A stretch of 64,000 bases of DNA from Pseudodesulfovibrio portus (GTDB taxonomy: Bacteria; Desulfobacterota; Desulfovibrionia; Desulfovibrionales; Desulfovibrionaceae): the NCBI RefSeq assembly GCF_026000375.1, contig NZ_AP026708.1, positions 188,501 through 252,500 of the forward strand, given 5' to 3'. A model generated the notes under the pieces. That model made no database searches. It worked only from the letters and a program-made list of their open reading frames with translations, and was not told where the DNA came from. Positions 1 through 7,950 of this stretch are shown here, one piece after another (within the stretch, counting starts at the first letter, position 1; each line of letters opens with the position of its first letter). A program made the position numbers and the translations under genes.

Positions 1-432
1 CGCCTTGGTCAGTACCGGGATGACCGGAATGCCCATGCTTCGCAGGTATGAGGTCAATTCCAGGTCGATCTTCTGCGGGGGAATCCGGGAATCGAGCAGC
101 ACGACCACGGCCTTGAGTTGTTCGGCGGTGGTTATGTACCGTTCGATGAGCTTGGCCCATTTGTCGCGTTCGGTCTTGGAGCATTTGGCATAGCCGTAGC
201 CGGGCAAATCGACGAGGAAATACCCGTCTGGATTGACTTTGTAGTAGTTGAGACTGCGCGTTTTGCCGGGCTTGGAGCTGATCTTGGCCAGTTGTTTCCG
301 CCCTGCCAGCCTGTTGACCAGGGAGGATTTGCCCACGTTGGAGCGTCCGGCCAGGGCTATCTGCGGCTCTTCGAATGTCTCAAGCTGCTTGATTTCGTAT
401 ATTGTTTTGACTAACTCGATGGTTCGGTTCAT
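1..432 (-). CDS. engB: Ribosome biogenesis GTPase EngB/YsxC (3' end outside window)
   Basis: The visible part is the first 144 codons of a TRAFAC-class GTPase of the EngB/YihA/YsxC family, which helps assemble the large ribosomal subunit in the cytoplasm. The reverse strand from ATG at 430-432 reads a short N-terminal arm, then the G1 P-loop GRSNVGKSS near residue 28, a G2-region [11 protein letters not shown], and the G3 motif DLPGYGYAK. The following stretch, VVVLLDSR, is typical of the family. The G4 and C-terminal parts are cut off by the window edge just after PVLTKA. It is transcribed divergently from aroQ, and the roughly 110 bp between them must hold both promoters. Family assignment is secure. 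Confidence 0.93.
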   Translation of the reverse strand, partial: MNRTIELVKTIYEIKQLETFEEPQIALAGRSNVGKSSLVNRLAGRKQLAKISSKPGKTRSLNYYKVNPDGYFLVDLPGYGYAKCSKTERDKWAKLIERYITTAEQLKAVVVLLDSRIPPQKIDLELTSYLRSMGIPVIPVLTKA

Positions 433-543
433 AAAGGAGTACCGCTTTCGTCGTTGGTTTATGTTGGTTCCGAGTGTTCGCTTTTTTCCCATGGTACGTC
501 AAGAAATCGGGACGAACTAATTACATACGTCAAGGATATGATC

Positions 544-1002
544 ATGGCCAAACGCACCTTTCTCATACTGAACGGCCCGAATCTGGGGCACATCGGCAAA
601 CGCCAGCCCGAAATTTATGGTTCGCAGTCCATGGACGACATGGTCGGACTGCTCAAGCAGGTCATGGGCGACAGGGCGGACGATATCCGCCTGGTTCATT
701 TCCAGTCCAATTCCGAGGGCGCACTCATCGACCGGCTGGAAAAGGCCCGCGAGGAGGGCGTTGACGGTGTGGTCTTCAATGCCGGGGCGTACACGCATAC
801 CAGCTTGGCCATCGCCGACTGTCTGGCCTGGATAGGCGTTCCCTGCGTGGAGGTGCATATCAGCAACATCTGGGCGCGCACAGGCCAGCCGCTTCGGCAG
901 CAATCCCTCATGGGCGAGCAGTGCGTCGGCGTGATTGCCGGTTTCGGCATTCTGGGGTATGCCCTCGGTGTCCAGGCGCTGCATGCCCGTCTGGAAGATT
1001 GA
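544..1002 (+). CDS. aroQ: 3-dehydroquinate dehydratase, type II
   Basis: Converts 3-dehydroquinate to 3-dehydroshikimate, the third step of the shikimate pathway, in the cytoplasm. The protein is 152 aa, normal for the dodecameric type II enzyme. Visible landmarks are LNGPNLGHIGKRQPEIYG at the N-terminus (catalytic Arg20 and Tyr25), FQSNSEGALIDRL, FNAGAYTHTSLA and EVHISN with the catalytic His. The usual NLNLLG after the first motif is NLGHIG here. ATG 544 is preferred over in-frame upstream starts because AAGG at 532-535 gives a suitable ribosome binding site. It lies 50 bp upstream of efp and is likely co-transcribed with it, as in many proteobacteria. Confidence 0.95.
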   Translation: MAKRTFLILNGPNLGHIGKRQPEIYGSQSMDDMVGLLKQVMGDRADDIRLVHFQSNSEGALIDRLEKAREEGVDGVVFNAGAYTHTSLAIADCLAWIGVPCVEVHISNIWARTGQPLRQQSLMGEQCVGVIAGFGILGYALGVQALHARLED

Positions 1003-1052
1003 TATCAGCGGAACTTTGACCGGCCGACGCCGGGTAAAAATATGGAGTGTAT

Positions 1053-1610
1053 ATGATCTCGACCAAGGATTTCAGGACAGGCCTGAAAATAGAAATTGAT
1101 GAAAAGCCGTTTGAAATTATTGAATTTCAGCATTTCAAGCCCGGCAAGGGCGGCGCCATGGTTCGTACCAAGCTGCGTCAGATGAAGACCGGCCAGGTGC
1201 TGGACAAGACCTTTCGCTCCGGCGAAAAGGTCAAGAAGCCGGATATGGCCGTGACGGAAATGCAGTTCATTTACAAGGACGGCACCGACTTCGTGTTCAT
1301 GGATCTCGAAACCTATGAACAGATGCACGTTCCCGGCGACAACGTGGGTGAAAAGGGCGGCTTCGTCAAGGAAGGCGATACCGTGAAAGTGCTGCTGTAC
1401 AACGGAGAGCTGATCGGCGTGGACCTGCCCGCCAACGTCACCCTGGCCGTGGCCCAGACCGACCCCGGCATACAGGGCGACCGCGTGTCCAACGCCACCA
1501 AGCCCGCCACAATGGAAACCGGCCTGAAGATCAACGTGCCGTTGTTCATCAATGAAGGCGATAATATCAAGGTTGATACACGCAGCGGTGAGTATCTTGG
1601 ACGCGAATAA
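1053..1610 (+). CDS. efp: Elongation factor P
   Basis: A translation factor that enters the ribosomal E site and relieves stalling at polyproline stretches. The 185-aa length and three-domain beta-barrel layout are standard. The modifiable loop reads PGKGGA with Lys32 at the tip, the residue that in other bacteria carries beta-lysine or another modification. ATG 1053 is chosen over GTG 1047 because GGAG at 1044-1047 sits 5 nt ahead of it. The gene for the modifying enzyme is not in this window. A hairpin terminator follows about 35 bp after the stop, so aroQ-efp probably ends here. Confidence 0.97.
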   Translation: MISTKDFRTGLKIEIDEKPFEIIEFQHFKPGKGGAMVRTKLRQMKTGQVLDKTFRSGEKVKKPDMAVTEMQFIYKDGTDFVFMDLETYEQMHVPGDNVGEKGGFVKEGDTVKVLLYNGELIGVDLPANVTLAVAQTDPGIQGDRVSNATKPATMETGLKINVPLFINEGDNIKVDTRSGEYLGRE

Positions 1611-1644
1611 AAAGCGGACTTGCAACTCGTTGTGAAAATTGCGT

Positions 1645-1683
1645 AAAAAGGTCGTGGACAGGTTGCTGTTCAGGACCTTTTTT
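1645..1683 (+). terminator. Intrinsic terminator after efp
   Basis: AAAAAGGTC at 1645-1653 pairs with GACCTTTTT in 1674-1683 around a 20-nt loop, and the right arm runs into a T-tract. The site separates efp from ftsK. Confidence 0.7.
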
Positions 1684-1699
1684 ATACAATGGGATATCT

Positions 1700-3916
1700 A
1701 TGGTGAAACGACGGAACACAGTGGCCCCAAAAGAGAAGGGCAAAGGACGCAGGACCGAGTTCGTTGGCCTGTTCTTTCTTTTCCTGTCAGCTTTTTTCTT
1801 CTTGAGCGTCCTGTCGTTCAGCCCGAGCGACCCCAGCTTCAATCAGGCCGTCACTCCCGGCCAGGCCGTGCAGAACGTGGTCGGCAGGGCCGGATCCTAC
1901 TGCGCCGGGTTCCTGGTGGACATATTCGGCATGGGGGCCGTTTTCTGGCCAGTCTATTTCCTCTATATCGGCCTGACCCGGTTCGTCTCCCGCATGAAGC
2001 TCTCTTTCGTCCGTTGGCTGGGCGTTGCCGGGCTGTTCATCGCATTCGAGGCGTGGGCCATGCACCCCTGGTTTTCCAATGTGCCCGATGACGCCTACGG
2101 GCTCATCGGCGGCGGCTATTTCGGTCGCGACATCATTACCCGATACACCATGCCGTACCTGCGGCCTGTGGGTACGTTCCTGCTCTGGGCTTTCGTGACC
2201 ATCATTTCCCTGCAGGGCGTACTCGGCTTTACCTGGACCTCGGTCTGGAACCGTTTGGTTGCGCTCTGGGAACGTTACAGGGAAGGAGCGATCCTGCGCA
2301 GCGAGGCCCGTTCCGAGCGCAAGGCGGCCAAGCGCGTTGAAAAAGGCGAAGACCCGGAAGCCATTGAAGAAGATATGGGCTTGCAGTTCGTTGACCTGGG
2401 TGACGAGCCCGCGAAGCCCGCTGCCCCGAAGCCCAAGGCCAAGCCCAAACCGGCGAACAAGGCTGTTTCCAGGCCTCCCATGATGAGCGGCGACCTGCCG
2501 GACACCGCGCTGCTGTCCGTGCCGGCGGGCCGGAAGACCAGCCAGACACCGGCGGTGTTGCAGCCGCTGGCTGACCGTCTCAAGGAATGTCTCAATGATT
2601 TCAATGTACAGGGTGAGATTCAGCAGGTAGTCCCCGGACCTGTGGTGACCATGTTCGAGTTCAAGCCCGCGCCGGGTATCAAGGTCAGCAAGATCGAGAA
2701 CCTGACCGACGATATTGCCTTGGCCTTACGGGCCGAATCTGTACGCATCGAGGCCCCGATTCCGGGCAAGGACAGCGTGGGCATCGAAATCCCGAACATT
2801 GACCGCGAAATGGTTTTCTTGCGGGAAGTGCTGGAATCAAAAGAATTTACCGGTTCAAAATCCCCGCTGACCCTGGCCCTTGGCAAGGATATTCACGGCG
2901 GCACCCGCGTGGCCGACCTGGCCAAGATGCCGCATTTGCTTGTGGCCGGGGCCACCGGCGCAGGCAAGTCCGTGGGCATCAACGGCTTTTTGCTGAGTCT
3001 TCTGTTCAAGGCCGGGCCCGAAGACGTCAAGCTGCTTCTGGTGGACCCCAAGCGTATCGAGCTGGCGCCGTATGCCGAACTGCCGCACCTGGTTCATCCC
3101 GTGGTCACGGACATGAATTTGGCCAAGTCCGCCCTGGAGTGGGCGGTATTCGAAATGGACTGCCGCTACCAGAAGATGGCCAAGCTCGGCGTGCGCAACA
3201 TCGAGGGCTACAACAAGAAGCTCAAGGAACTGGGCGAGCCGCTCCCCGAAGAATTCGAAGAGATGAAGCCCATGCCGTATCTGGTCATCATCATTGATGA
3301 ACTCGCAGACCTCATGATGACGGCCGCCAAGGATGTGGAGCAGTGCATCGTCCGGCTTGCCCAGCTCGCTCGCGCCGCCGGCATCCACATGATACTGGCC
3401 ACCCAGCGCCCCAGCGTGGACGTGGTCACAGGGTTGATCAAGGCCAACTTCCCCACGCGCATCTCCTTTTTCGTGACCTCCAAGTTCGACTCGAGGACCA
3501 TCCTCGACGCCGTGGGCGCGGAACGGTTGCTCGGTCGGGGCGACATGCTGTTCAAGCCGAGCGGCGGCAAGCTGAAACGGATGCATGGGGCGTACGTGGA
3601 CGAGACGGAAATTGCGCATGTCGTGGACTTCTGGAAGAACGCGGTGCCTCAGGAATTCGACCTCGACTTCACCGAGTGGAAGCAGGAAGCGAATAACGGT
3701 GGACCTTCCGGCGAAGTGGGCGAGTCCGATGATCCCGTGTACAACGAGGCGGTACAGTTCGTGCTTTCACAGGGCAAGGCCTCGATTTCGCTTTTGCAAC
3801 GACGCTTTCGAATCGGCTTCAATCGAGCCGCCCGGTTTATCGAGCAGATGGAAATGGACGGCATACTCGGTCCGCAGGAGGGCAGCAAGCCCCGTCAGGT
3901 CATCAAGCCGGAATAA
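1700..3916 (+). CDS. ftsK: DNA translocase FtsK/SpoIIIE
   Basis: A septum-anchored ATP-driven DNA pump that moves chromosome termini through the closing septum and activates Xer recombination at dif. The 738-aa protein has an N-terminal membrane region with about four hydrophobic segments (roughly residues 25-190), a short Pro/Lys/Ala linker (about 235-265), the alpha/beta RecA-like motor with Walker A GATGAGKS near residue 420 and Walker B LVIIIDELADLM near 530, and a C-terminal winged-helix gamma domain in the last 65 residues (QGKASISLLQRRFRIGFNRAA). The linker is much shorter than in Escherichia coli FtsK, as is usual outside the enterics. lolA follows after 11 bp, so the two are probably one transcript. 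Confidence 0.96.
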   Translation: MVKRRNTVAPKEKGKGRRTEFVGLFFLFLSAFFFLSVLSFSPSDPSFNQAVTPGQAVQNVVGRAGSYCAGFLVDIFGMGAVFWPVYFLYIGLTRFVSRMKLSFVRWLGVAGLFIAFEAWAMHPWFSNVPDDAYGLIGGGYFGRDIITRYTMPYLRPVGTFLLWAFVTIISLQGVLGFTWTSVWNRLVALWERYREGAILRSEARSERKAAKRVEKGEDPEAIEEDMGLQFVDLGDEPAKPAAPKPKAKPKPANKAVSRPPMMSGDLPDTALLSVPAGRKTSQTPAVLQPLADRLKECLNDFNVQGEIQQVVPGPVVTMFEFKPAPGIKVSKIENLTDDIALALRAESVRIEAPIPGKDSVGIEIPNIDREMVFLREVLESKEFTGSKSPLTLALGKDIHGGTRVADLAKMPHLLVAGATGAGKSVGINGFLLSLLFKAGPEDVKLLLVDPKRIELAPYAELPHLVHPVVTDMNLAKSALEWAVFEMDCRYQKMAKLGVRNIEGYNKKLKELGEPLPEEFEEMKPMPYLVIIIDELADLMMTAAKDVEQCIVRLAQLARAAGIHMILATQRPSVDVVTGLIKANFPTRISFFVTSKFDSRTILDAVGAERLLGRGDMLFKPSGGKLKRMHGAYVDETEIAHVVDFWKNAVPQEFDLDFTEWKQEANNGGPSGEVGESDDPVYNEAVQFVLSQGKASISLLQRRFRIGFNRAARFIEQMEMDGILGPQEGSKPRQVIKPE

Positions 3917-3927
3917 TGGAGTAGAAA

Positions 3928-4623
3928 ATGATGAAAAAGATATATTTCCCCCTGATCGCACTGTGCGCAATCCTGTTCATGGCGACCGTCTCCCCGGCCG
4001 CCGACCCCGTACCGACTGAGGATCTGCCGGACCTGATCCAGCAACGCTATGAGACGCTGAAGACGTTCCAGGCCGATTTCGAGCAGGAATTGACCAACGT
4101 GGCCAGCGGTGAGGTGGAAACGCGTCGGGGCAGAATCTGGTACAAGCAGCCTTCACAGGTCCGTTGGGAGACCACGGAGCCCATGAACGAACTGCTGGTG
4201 GTCGGTCCCGAATACGCTTGGGATTACATTGCGGATGAGGAAATAGCCCTCAAGTACGGTGTCGCAACCCTCCTTGATTCAAAGACTATTCTTCGCTTCA
4301 TCTCCGGCCAGGCCAATATCAAGGAAGATTTTGTGGTCAAGACCGAGTGGCAGGGTGCGGATGAGGTCCGGGCCAAGTGGGGAAAGGGCTTCACCGTGCT
4401 CCAGCTGATTCCCAAGGAAGCCGAGCCGGGCATGGTCCTGGCCTTTGTCGGCGTAGAGCCCGATACCGGTCTGCTCAGGCAGGTGATGATCGTGGATTTC
4501 TACGGCAACGGCAATGAGCTGCGGCTGTCCAACGTGGAAACCGACGTGGACCTGGCCGCATCGATGTTCACCTTCGAGCCCCCGGCCGGCGTTACCGTCG
4601 AGGACAACACTGAAGGCTTCTAG
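3928..4623 (+). CDS. lolA: Outer-membrane lipoprotein carrier protein LolA
   Basis: The periplasmic chaperone that ferries lipoproteins from LolCDE to the outer membrane. The 231-aa precursor opens with MMKKIYFPLIALCAILFMATVSPAAD, a Sec signal peptide cleaved near residue 25. The LolA beta-half-barrel follows, with RGRIWYKQPSQVRWE and a C-terminal LSNVETDVDLAASMFTFEPP, which match the family. It follows ftsK as in many proteobacteria. Its stop codon TAG overlaps the stop codon of convergent rluB within a single CTAG. Confidence 0.92.
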   Translation: MMKKIYFPLIALCAILFMATVSPAADPVPTEDLPDLIQQRYETLKTFQADFEQELTNVASGEVETRRGRIWYKQPSQVRWETTEPMNELLVVGPEYAWDYIADEEIALKYGVATLLDSKTILRFISGQANIKEDFVVKTEWQGADEVRAKWGKGFTVLQLIPKEAEPGMVLAFVGVEPDTGLLRQVMIVDFYGNGNELRLSNVETDVDLAASMFTFEPPAGVTVEDNTEGF

Positions 4624-5375
4624 GCCAGTTTGACGGCCTTCTTCAGGGCCAGCACTTCCTTCTCGTTCAGTTCGCGGAATTGGCCGTGCTTGAGGTTGCC
4701 CAGTGAGATGGGGCCCTGGCTGATGCGCGTGAGCCGAAGGATGGTCAACCCCAACTCGTCGCACATGCGCCGGATCTGCCGGTTGATGCCCTGAATGAGG
4801 GTGATCTCGAACTGTTGCGTTCCGGCAACGGGCTTATTTACCAGCACCTTGGCCGGGGCGAGCTTGTCACCTTCCCTGAGGGTCATTCCCTGGCGCATGG
4901 TCTTGACTGCCGAATCGGGAACGGAGCCGCGTACGGTCACCCGATACACCTTGGGCAGATGGAATTTGGGGTGGGTAAGCCGGTAACAGAGATCACCGTC
5001 CGTGGTCAGGAGCAGCAGCCCCTCGGAAAAGAAGTCCAGGCGTCCCACGGGAAAGGGGCGCAAATCCCTTAAGTCCTTGGGGAGCAGGTCGAGCACTGTC
5101 CTGCGGCCCTGCGGGTCGCTGGCTGTAGTGACCGTTTCCACGGGTTTGTGGAGCAGGATCGTCACGTCCCTGCCCTTGCCGGGCAGACCGATGGCTTTTC
5201 CGTTGACGGTCACCTTGTCGGAATCGGGATCGACCTTGAGGCCGGGCGAGTCGGCAACGGTGCCATTGACGGTCACTTTGCCGTCGAAAACGAGTTCATC
5301 GGCGCCGCGCCGGGAGGCGACGCCACACTGGGCGATATATTTGTTGAGCCGTATCAGGGCCGGTGTATCGGGCAT
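4620..5375 (-). CDS. rluB: 23S rRNA pseudouridine synthase, RluB/RsuA family
   Basis: Isomerises a uridine in ribosomal RNA; the E. coli homologue RluB acts at 23S U2605. The 251-aa protein has an N-terminal S4 RNA-binding domain (LNKYIAQCGVASRRGADELV, residues 8-60) and a pseudouridine synthase domain with GRLDFFSEGLLLLTTDGDL, where the Asp of GRLD is the catalytic residue. The late motif INRQIRRMCDELGL is also typical. RluB, RluE, RluF and RsuA are close paralogues, so the target base is inferred. It follows yedF by 9 bp on the same strand, with AGGG ahead of ATG 5375, so the two are probably one operon. Confidence 0.9.
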   Translation of the reverse strand: MPDTPALIRLNKYIAQCGVASRRGADELVFDGKVTVNGTVADSPGLKVDPDSDKVTVNGKAIGLPGKGRDVTILLHKPVETVTTASDPQGRRTVLDLLPKDLRDLRPFPVGRLDFFSEGLLLLTTDGDLCYRLTHPKFHLPKVYRVTVRGSVPDSAVKTMRQGMTLREGDKLAPAKVLVNKPVAGTQQFEITLIQGINRQIRRMCDELGLTILRLTRISQGPISLGNLKHGQFRELNEKEVLALKKAVKLA

Positions 5376-5384
5376 GCACCCTGT

Positions 5385-5999
5385 TTAGACGCGAATCGTC
5401 TTGGAAGCAAGCTGGAAACTGGTCACCACGTCGAGCATGTTGGTCACCTGGCCCGCGCCCTGTTTGCCGGTCAGGCCGAAGAACTCCAGGCAGGTGCCGC
5501 AGACCAGGAGGGAAACGCCGCTCTTTTCGAGCTTTTTGAGTTCCTCCATGCACCTGTTGTCGGATACGGCCAGCTTCACGCCTCCGTTGACCAGGATGAT
5601 GCGCCACAGGTCGGGACCGAGTTCCTTCAGCGTCACCAGGAAGTTGTACATGAGATTGCCGCCGAGTACGTCGTCACCGGAGCCGATGACGTCGGCGGCG
5701 ATGAAGACCAGAATCTTCTGCTGGTCGAGGTCGGCGACTTCCTGGCTGCTCATGGGCTGACACTCTTCGCATTCACCGTTTCCGGAACGGATGCCGGTTA
5801 CGGTGAACTCGTTGCCTTCGCCCTCGGACGAAACCGAGTACCCCTTGACCGTGAGAAAGCGGGACACGTTCTCCCTGGCCGGGTCGTTGTCCACGGTGAT
5901 CGTCAGTTTCACGGGGTTGCTTGTTTCTACGGCGTCCTTGCATTTCAGGACGGGCTGGGGGCAGGGCAGGCCTTTGCAGTCAAGTTTTATATCCGACAT
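5385..5999 (-). CDS. yedF: Sulfurtransferase-like selenium metabolism protein YedF
   Basis: A 204-aa two-domain protein. Residues 1-75 are a TusA/SirA domain with the CPxP motif GLPCPQPV, whose Cys carries sulfur or selenium in relatives. Residues 95-204 are a DsrE-like domain with ILVFIAADVIGSGDDVLG and VSLLVCGTCLEFFGL. This fusion is annotated in selenium-using anaerobes and often lies near selenocysteine genes; here selD and selAB are not in the window. The family role in selenium trafficking is inferred in the literature rather than proven in detail. It starts the yedF-rluB unit and has a clear GGAG ribosome binding site. Confidence 0.88.
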   Translation of the reverse strand: MSDIKLDCKGLPCPQPVLKCKDAVETSNPVKLTITVDNDPARENVSRFLTVKGYSVSSEGEGNEFTVTGIRSGNGECEECQPMSSQEVADLDQQKILVFIAADVIGSGDDVLGGNLMYNFLVTLKELGPDLWRIILVNGGVKLAVSDNRCMEELKKLEKSGVSLLVCGTCLEFFGLTGKQGAGQVTNMLDVVTSFQLASKTIRV

Positions 6000-6166
6000 G
6001 TAAACTCCTTATGATCCTGAAATTGTGCATAGATCAAATGGGTTGGTCAAATAGATATTGGCTATAAAAAAGCTGAGATCGATCGGCATTCGTTGATGGA
6101 GCTTGATGCTTGCCCTCCGGTGATTGACCATCTATAGCTAGTCAAAACAACTCGTGGTTATACAAG

Positions 6167-6817
6167 ATGAAATTGCCCATTGATCCGGCCTGGTTCGCGC
6201 CGCTCATTTCAGGATTGTTCCGATTGTGGATTCGGACGATCCGTTTCGAGTGCGTGGGCGAACCGAAAGAATTCCTGGAGATCAACAAGCGCGGCAAACC
6301 CGTCATCATTGCCCTGTGGCATGGCGAGATATTTCCGGTGACGGGCTTCGGGCACACCCTGACGGACAACCTGGTGACCTTTGTCAGCCAAAGCAAGGAC
6401 GGCGAAGTCATAGCCAAGGTGTTGGAGCGGATCGGACACAGCACGGTGCGCGGTTCCAGTTCAAGGGGGGGCGTCCGGGCCCTGTTGCAGGCCAAGCGGA
6501 TCATGGAGAAGGAGAACCGCATGGCCGTGTTTACCGTGGACGGGCCGCGCGGTCCCCGGCACAAGGCCAAGGGGGGCGTCATCTTTCTGGCCCAGCGGGC
6601 CGGAGCCAAGATCATTCCGATCAGGGCCTATCCGCGACGGTCCAAGGTGTTTGAAAAGTCCTGGGACAAATTCGTGGTGCCGTTTCCATTCACCCGCTGC
6701 AGGATATGCATCGGCGAGCCTTTCGAGGTCACCGGCGAGAAACTGGAAGGGGACATCCTCAAGCAGGAGCAGGAGCGGCTCGAGCAGCACATGCTGTCCC
6801 TGGATTCTTGCGAATAA
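6167..6817 (+). CDS. DUF374 lysophospholipid acyltransferase-like protein
   Basis: A 216-aa member of the DUF374 branch of the LPLAT/AGPAT acyltransferases. A hydrophobic N-terminus (WFAPLISGLFRLWI) probably associates with the inner membrane. The conserved histidine box is PVIIALWHGEIF, followed by VSQSKDGEVIAKVLE, a Gly/Ser/Arg-rich GSSSRGGVRALL, and VDGPRGPRHKAKGG. These match DUF374 proteins found near lipid A genes, where acyl or Kdo transfer has been suggested, but no substrate can be read from the sequence. It stands alone between divergent yedF and convergent gcvT. The stop codon lies inside the gcvT terminator. Confidence 0.82.
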   Translation: MKLPIDPAWFAPLISGLFRLWIRTIRFECVGEPKEFLEINKRGKPVIIALWHGEIFPVTGFGHTLTDNLVTFVSQSKDGEVIAKVLERIGHSTVRGSSSRGGVRALLQAKRIMEKENRMAVFTVDGPRGPRHKAKGGVIFLAQRAGAKIIPIRAYPRRSKVFEKSWDKFVVPFPFTRCRICIGEPFEVTGEKLEGDILKQEQERLEQHMLSLDSCE

Positions 6818-6840
6818 AAAAGGGACGCCGAAGCGTCCCC
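6815..6840 (-). terminator. Intrinsic terminator of gcvT
   Basis: Read on the minus strand, GGGACGC closes on GCGTCCC through a TTCG tetraloop (6822-6839), followed by six or more T (complement of 6815-6821). It lies just after the gcvT stop and overlaps the stop codon of the convergent DUF374 gene. Confidence 0.85.
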
Positions 6841-6846
6841 TGATTG

Positions 6847-7929
6847 CTAGTCGATCTTCATCCTCGCCGTCCCGTCCTTGTAGAAGGGCAGGGCTACTTT
6901 TTTTGCCTCAAGTTCGGCTCGGGCCGTCTTGACCGTGAAGGTGTCGTTGTCCGCGTCCTCGGCCCGCACATAGGCCAGGGCAATGCAATGGCCCAGGCTC
7001 GGCGCAAACGAACCGCTGGTGACCACGCCGGTCTTTTCGCCGTTCACATACACCTCGTCATGGTGACGGGCGGTGCGGCGGCCGTCGATGGACAGGGCCA
7101 CCAGGGATTCCCTGACTTCGGCCAGCCCGGACTTGCCTATGTAGTCGGTTTCCTTTTTCAGGAAGAATCCGGCGCCTGCCTCTTTGGGGGTGTGGTCCTC
7201 ATCGAGGTCCTGGCCGTAGAGCGGATAGCCGATCTCCAGCCGCAGGGTGTCGCGTGCGCCCAGGCCCACGGGTTCGACCCGCTGGTCGGCAGCCAGTTTT
7301 TCCCAGACCTGAAGGGCCTGGTCGGACGGCAGATAGAGTTCGTAGCCCAGTTCGCCCGTATAGCCGGTACGGCTGATGATCATGGGGAATCCGAGGCAAT
7401 CCGTCTGCTCGAAATTGAAATATTTCACATGATTCCATGAACCGCCCAGGACGTCGTTGATCACGTCGAGGGACTCCGGCCCCTGGACGTCGATCTTGCC
7501 CGTCTCGTCGCTGATGTCGGTCAGGGAGAGGGTGTCCGGCAGATTGGCCTTGATGTGGTCGAAATCCTTTTGACGGCACGCGCCGTTGACCACCAGCATG
7601 TATTCGTCTTCGGCCAAGCAGTAGATGATCAGGTCGTCATTGATGCCTCCGGATTCCTTGAGCAGGAAGCCGTATCGGCATTTGCCCGGGGCGAGGGTGT
7701 TCAGGTCGTGGCTGACCACCTTGTTCAGGGCGTCTTTGGCGCCTGTGCCGGAAAGGAAAAATTCACCCATGTGGCAGATATCGAATATGCCTGCTTTTTC
7801 ACGGGTATGCTTGTGCTCGACGATGATGCCTTTGTACTGGACCGGCATGTCGAATCCGGCGAACGGGGCCATCTTCGCACCGTTTTCTCGGTGCCATGCG
7901 GTCAGCGGGGTGGTTGCGAGATTATCCAC
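6847..7929 (-). CDS. gcvT: Glycine cleavage system aminomethyltransferase (T protein)
   Basis: Transfers the methylene group from the aminomethylated H protein to tetrahydrofolate and releases ammonia. The 360-aa protein shows the standard landmarks: PLTAWHRENGAKMAPFAGFDMPVQY, HMGEFFLSG, SGGINDDLIIYCL, VQGPESLDVI, SRTGYTGELGYEL and LGARDTLRLEIGYPLYGQDLD. The start is GTG 7929 with AAGGAG six bases ahead. No gcvH or gcvP is nearby, so the partner subunits must lie elsewhere. It follows a 580-aa unknown gene by 21 bp and ends in a strong terminator. Confidence 0.95.
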   Translation of the reverse strand: MDNLATTPLTAWHRENGAKMAPFAGFDMPVQYKGIIVEHKHTREKAGIFDICHMGEFFLSGTGAKDALNKVVSHDLNTLAPGKCRYGFLLKESGGINDDLIIYCLAEDEYMLVVNGACRQKDFDHIKANLPDTLSLTDISDETGKIDVQGPESLDVINDVLGGSWNHVKYFNFEQTDCLGFPMIISRTGYTGELGYELYLPSDQALQVWEKLAADQRVEPVGLGARDTLRLEIGYPLYGQDLDEDHTPKEAGAGFFLKKETDYIGKSGLAEVRESLVALSIDGRRTARHHDEVYVNGEKTGVVTSGSFAPSLGHCIALAYVRAEDADNDTFTVKTARAELEAKKVALPFYKDGTARMKID

Positions 7930-7950
7930 TGGATACTCCTTTTGAAGTGA

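Noticed and set aside
7930-7950. Glycine riboswitch ahead of gcvT
   Set aside because: Only 21 bp separate gcvT from the upstream gene, too short for a glycine riboswitch.
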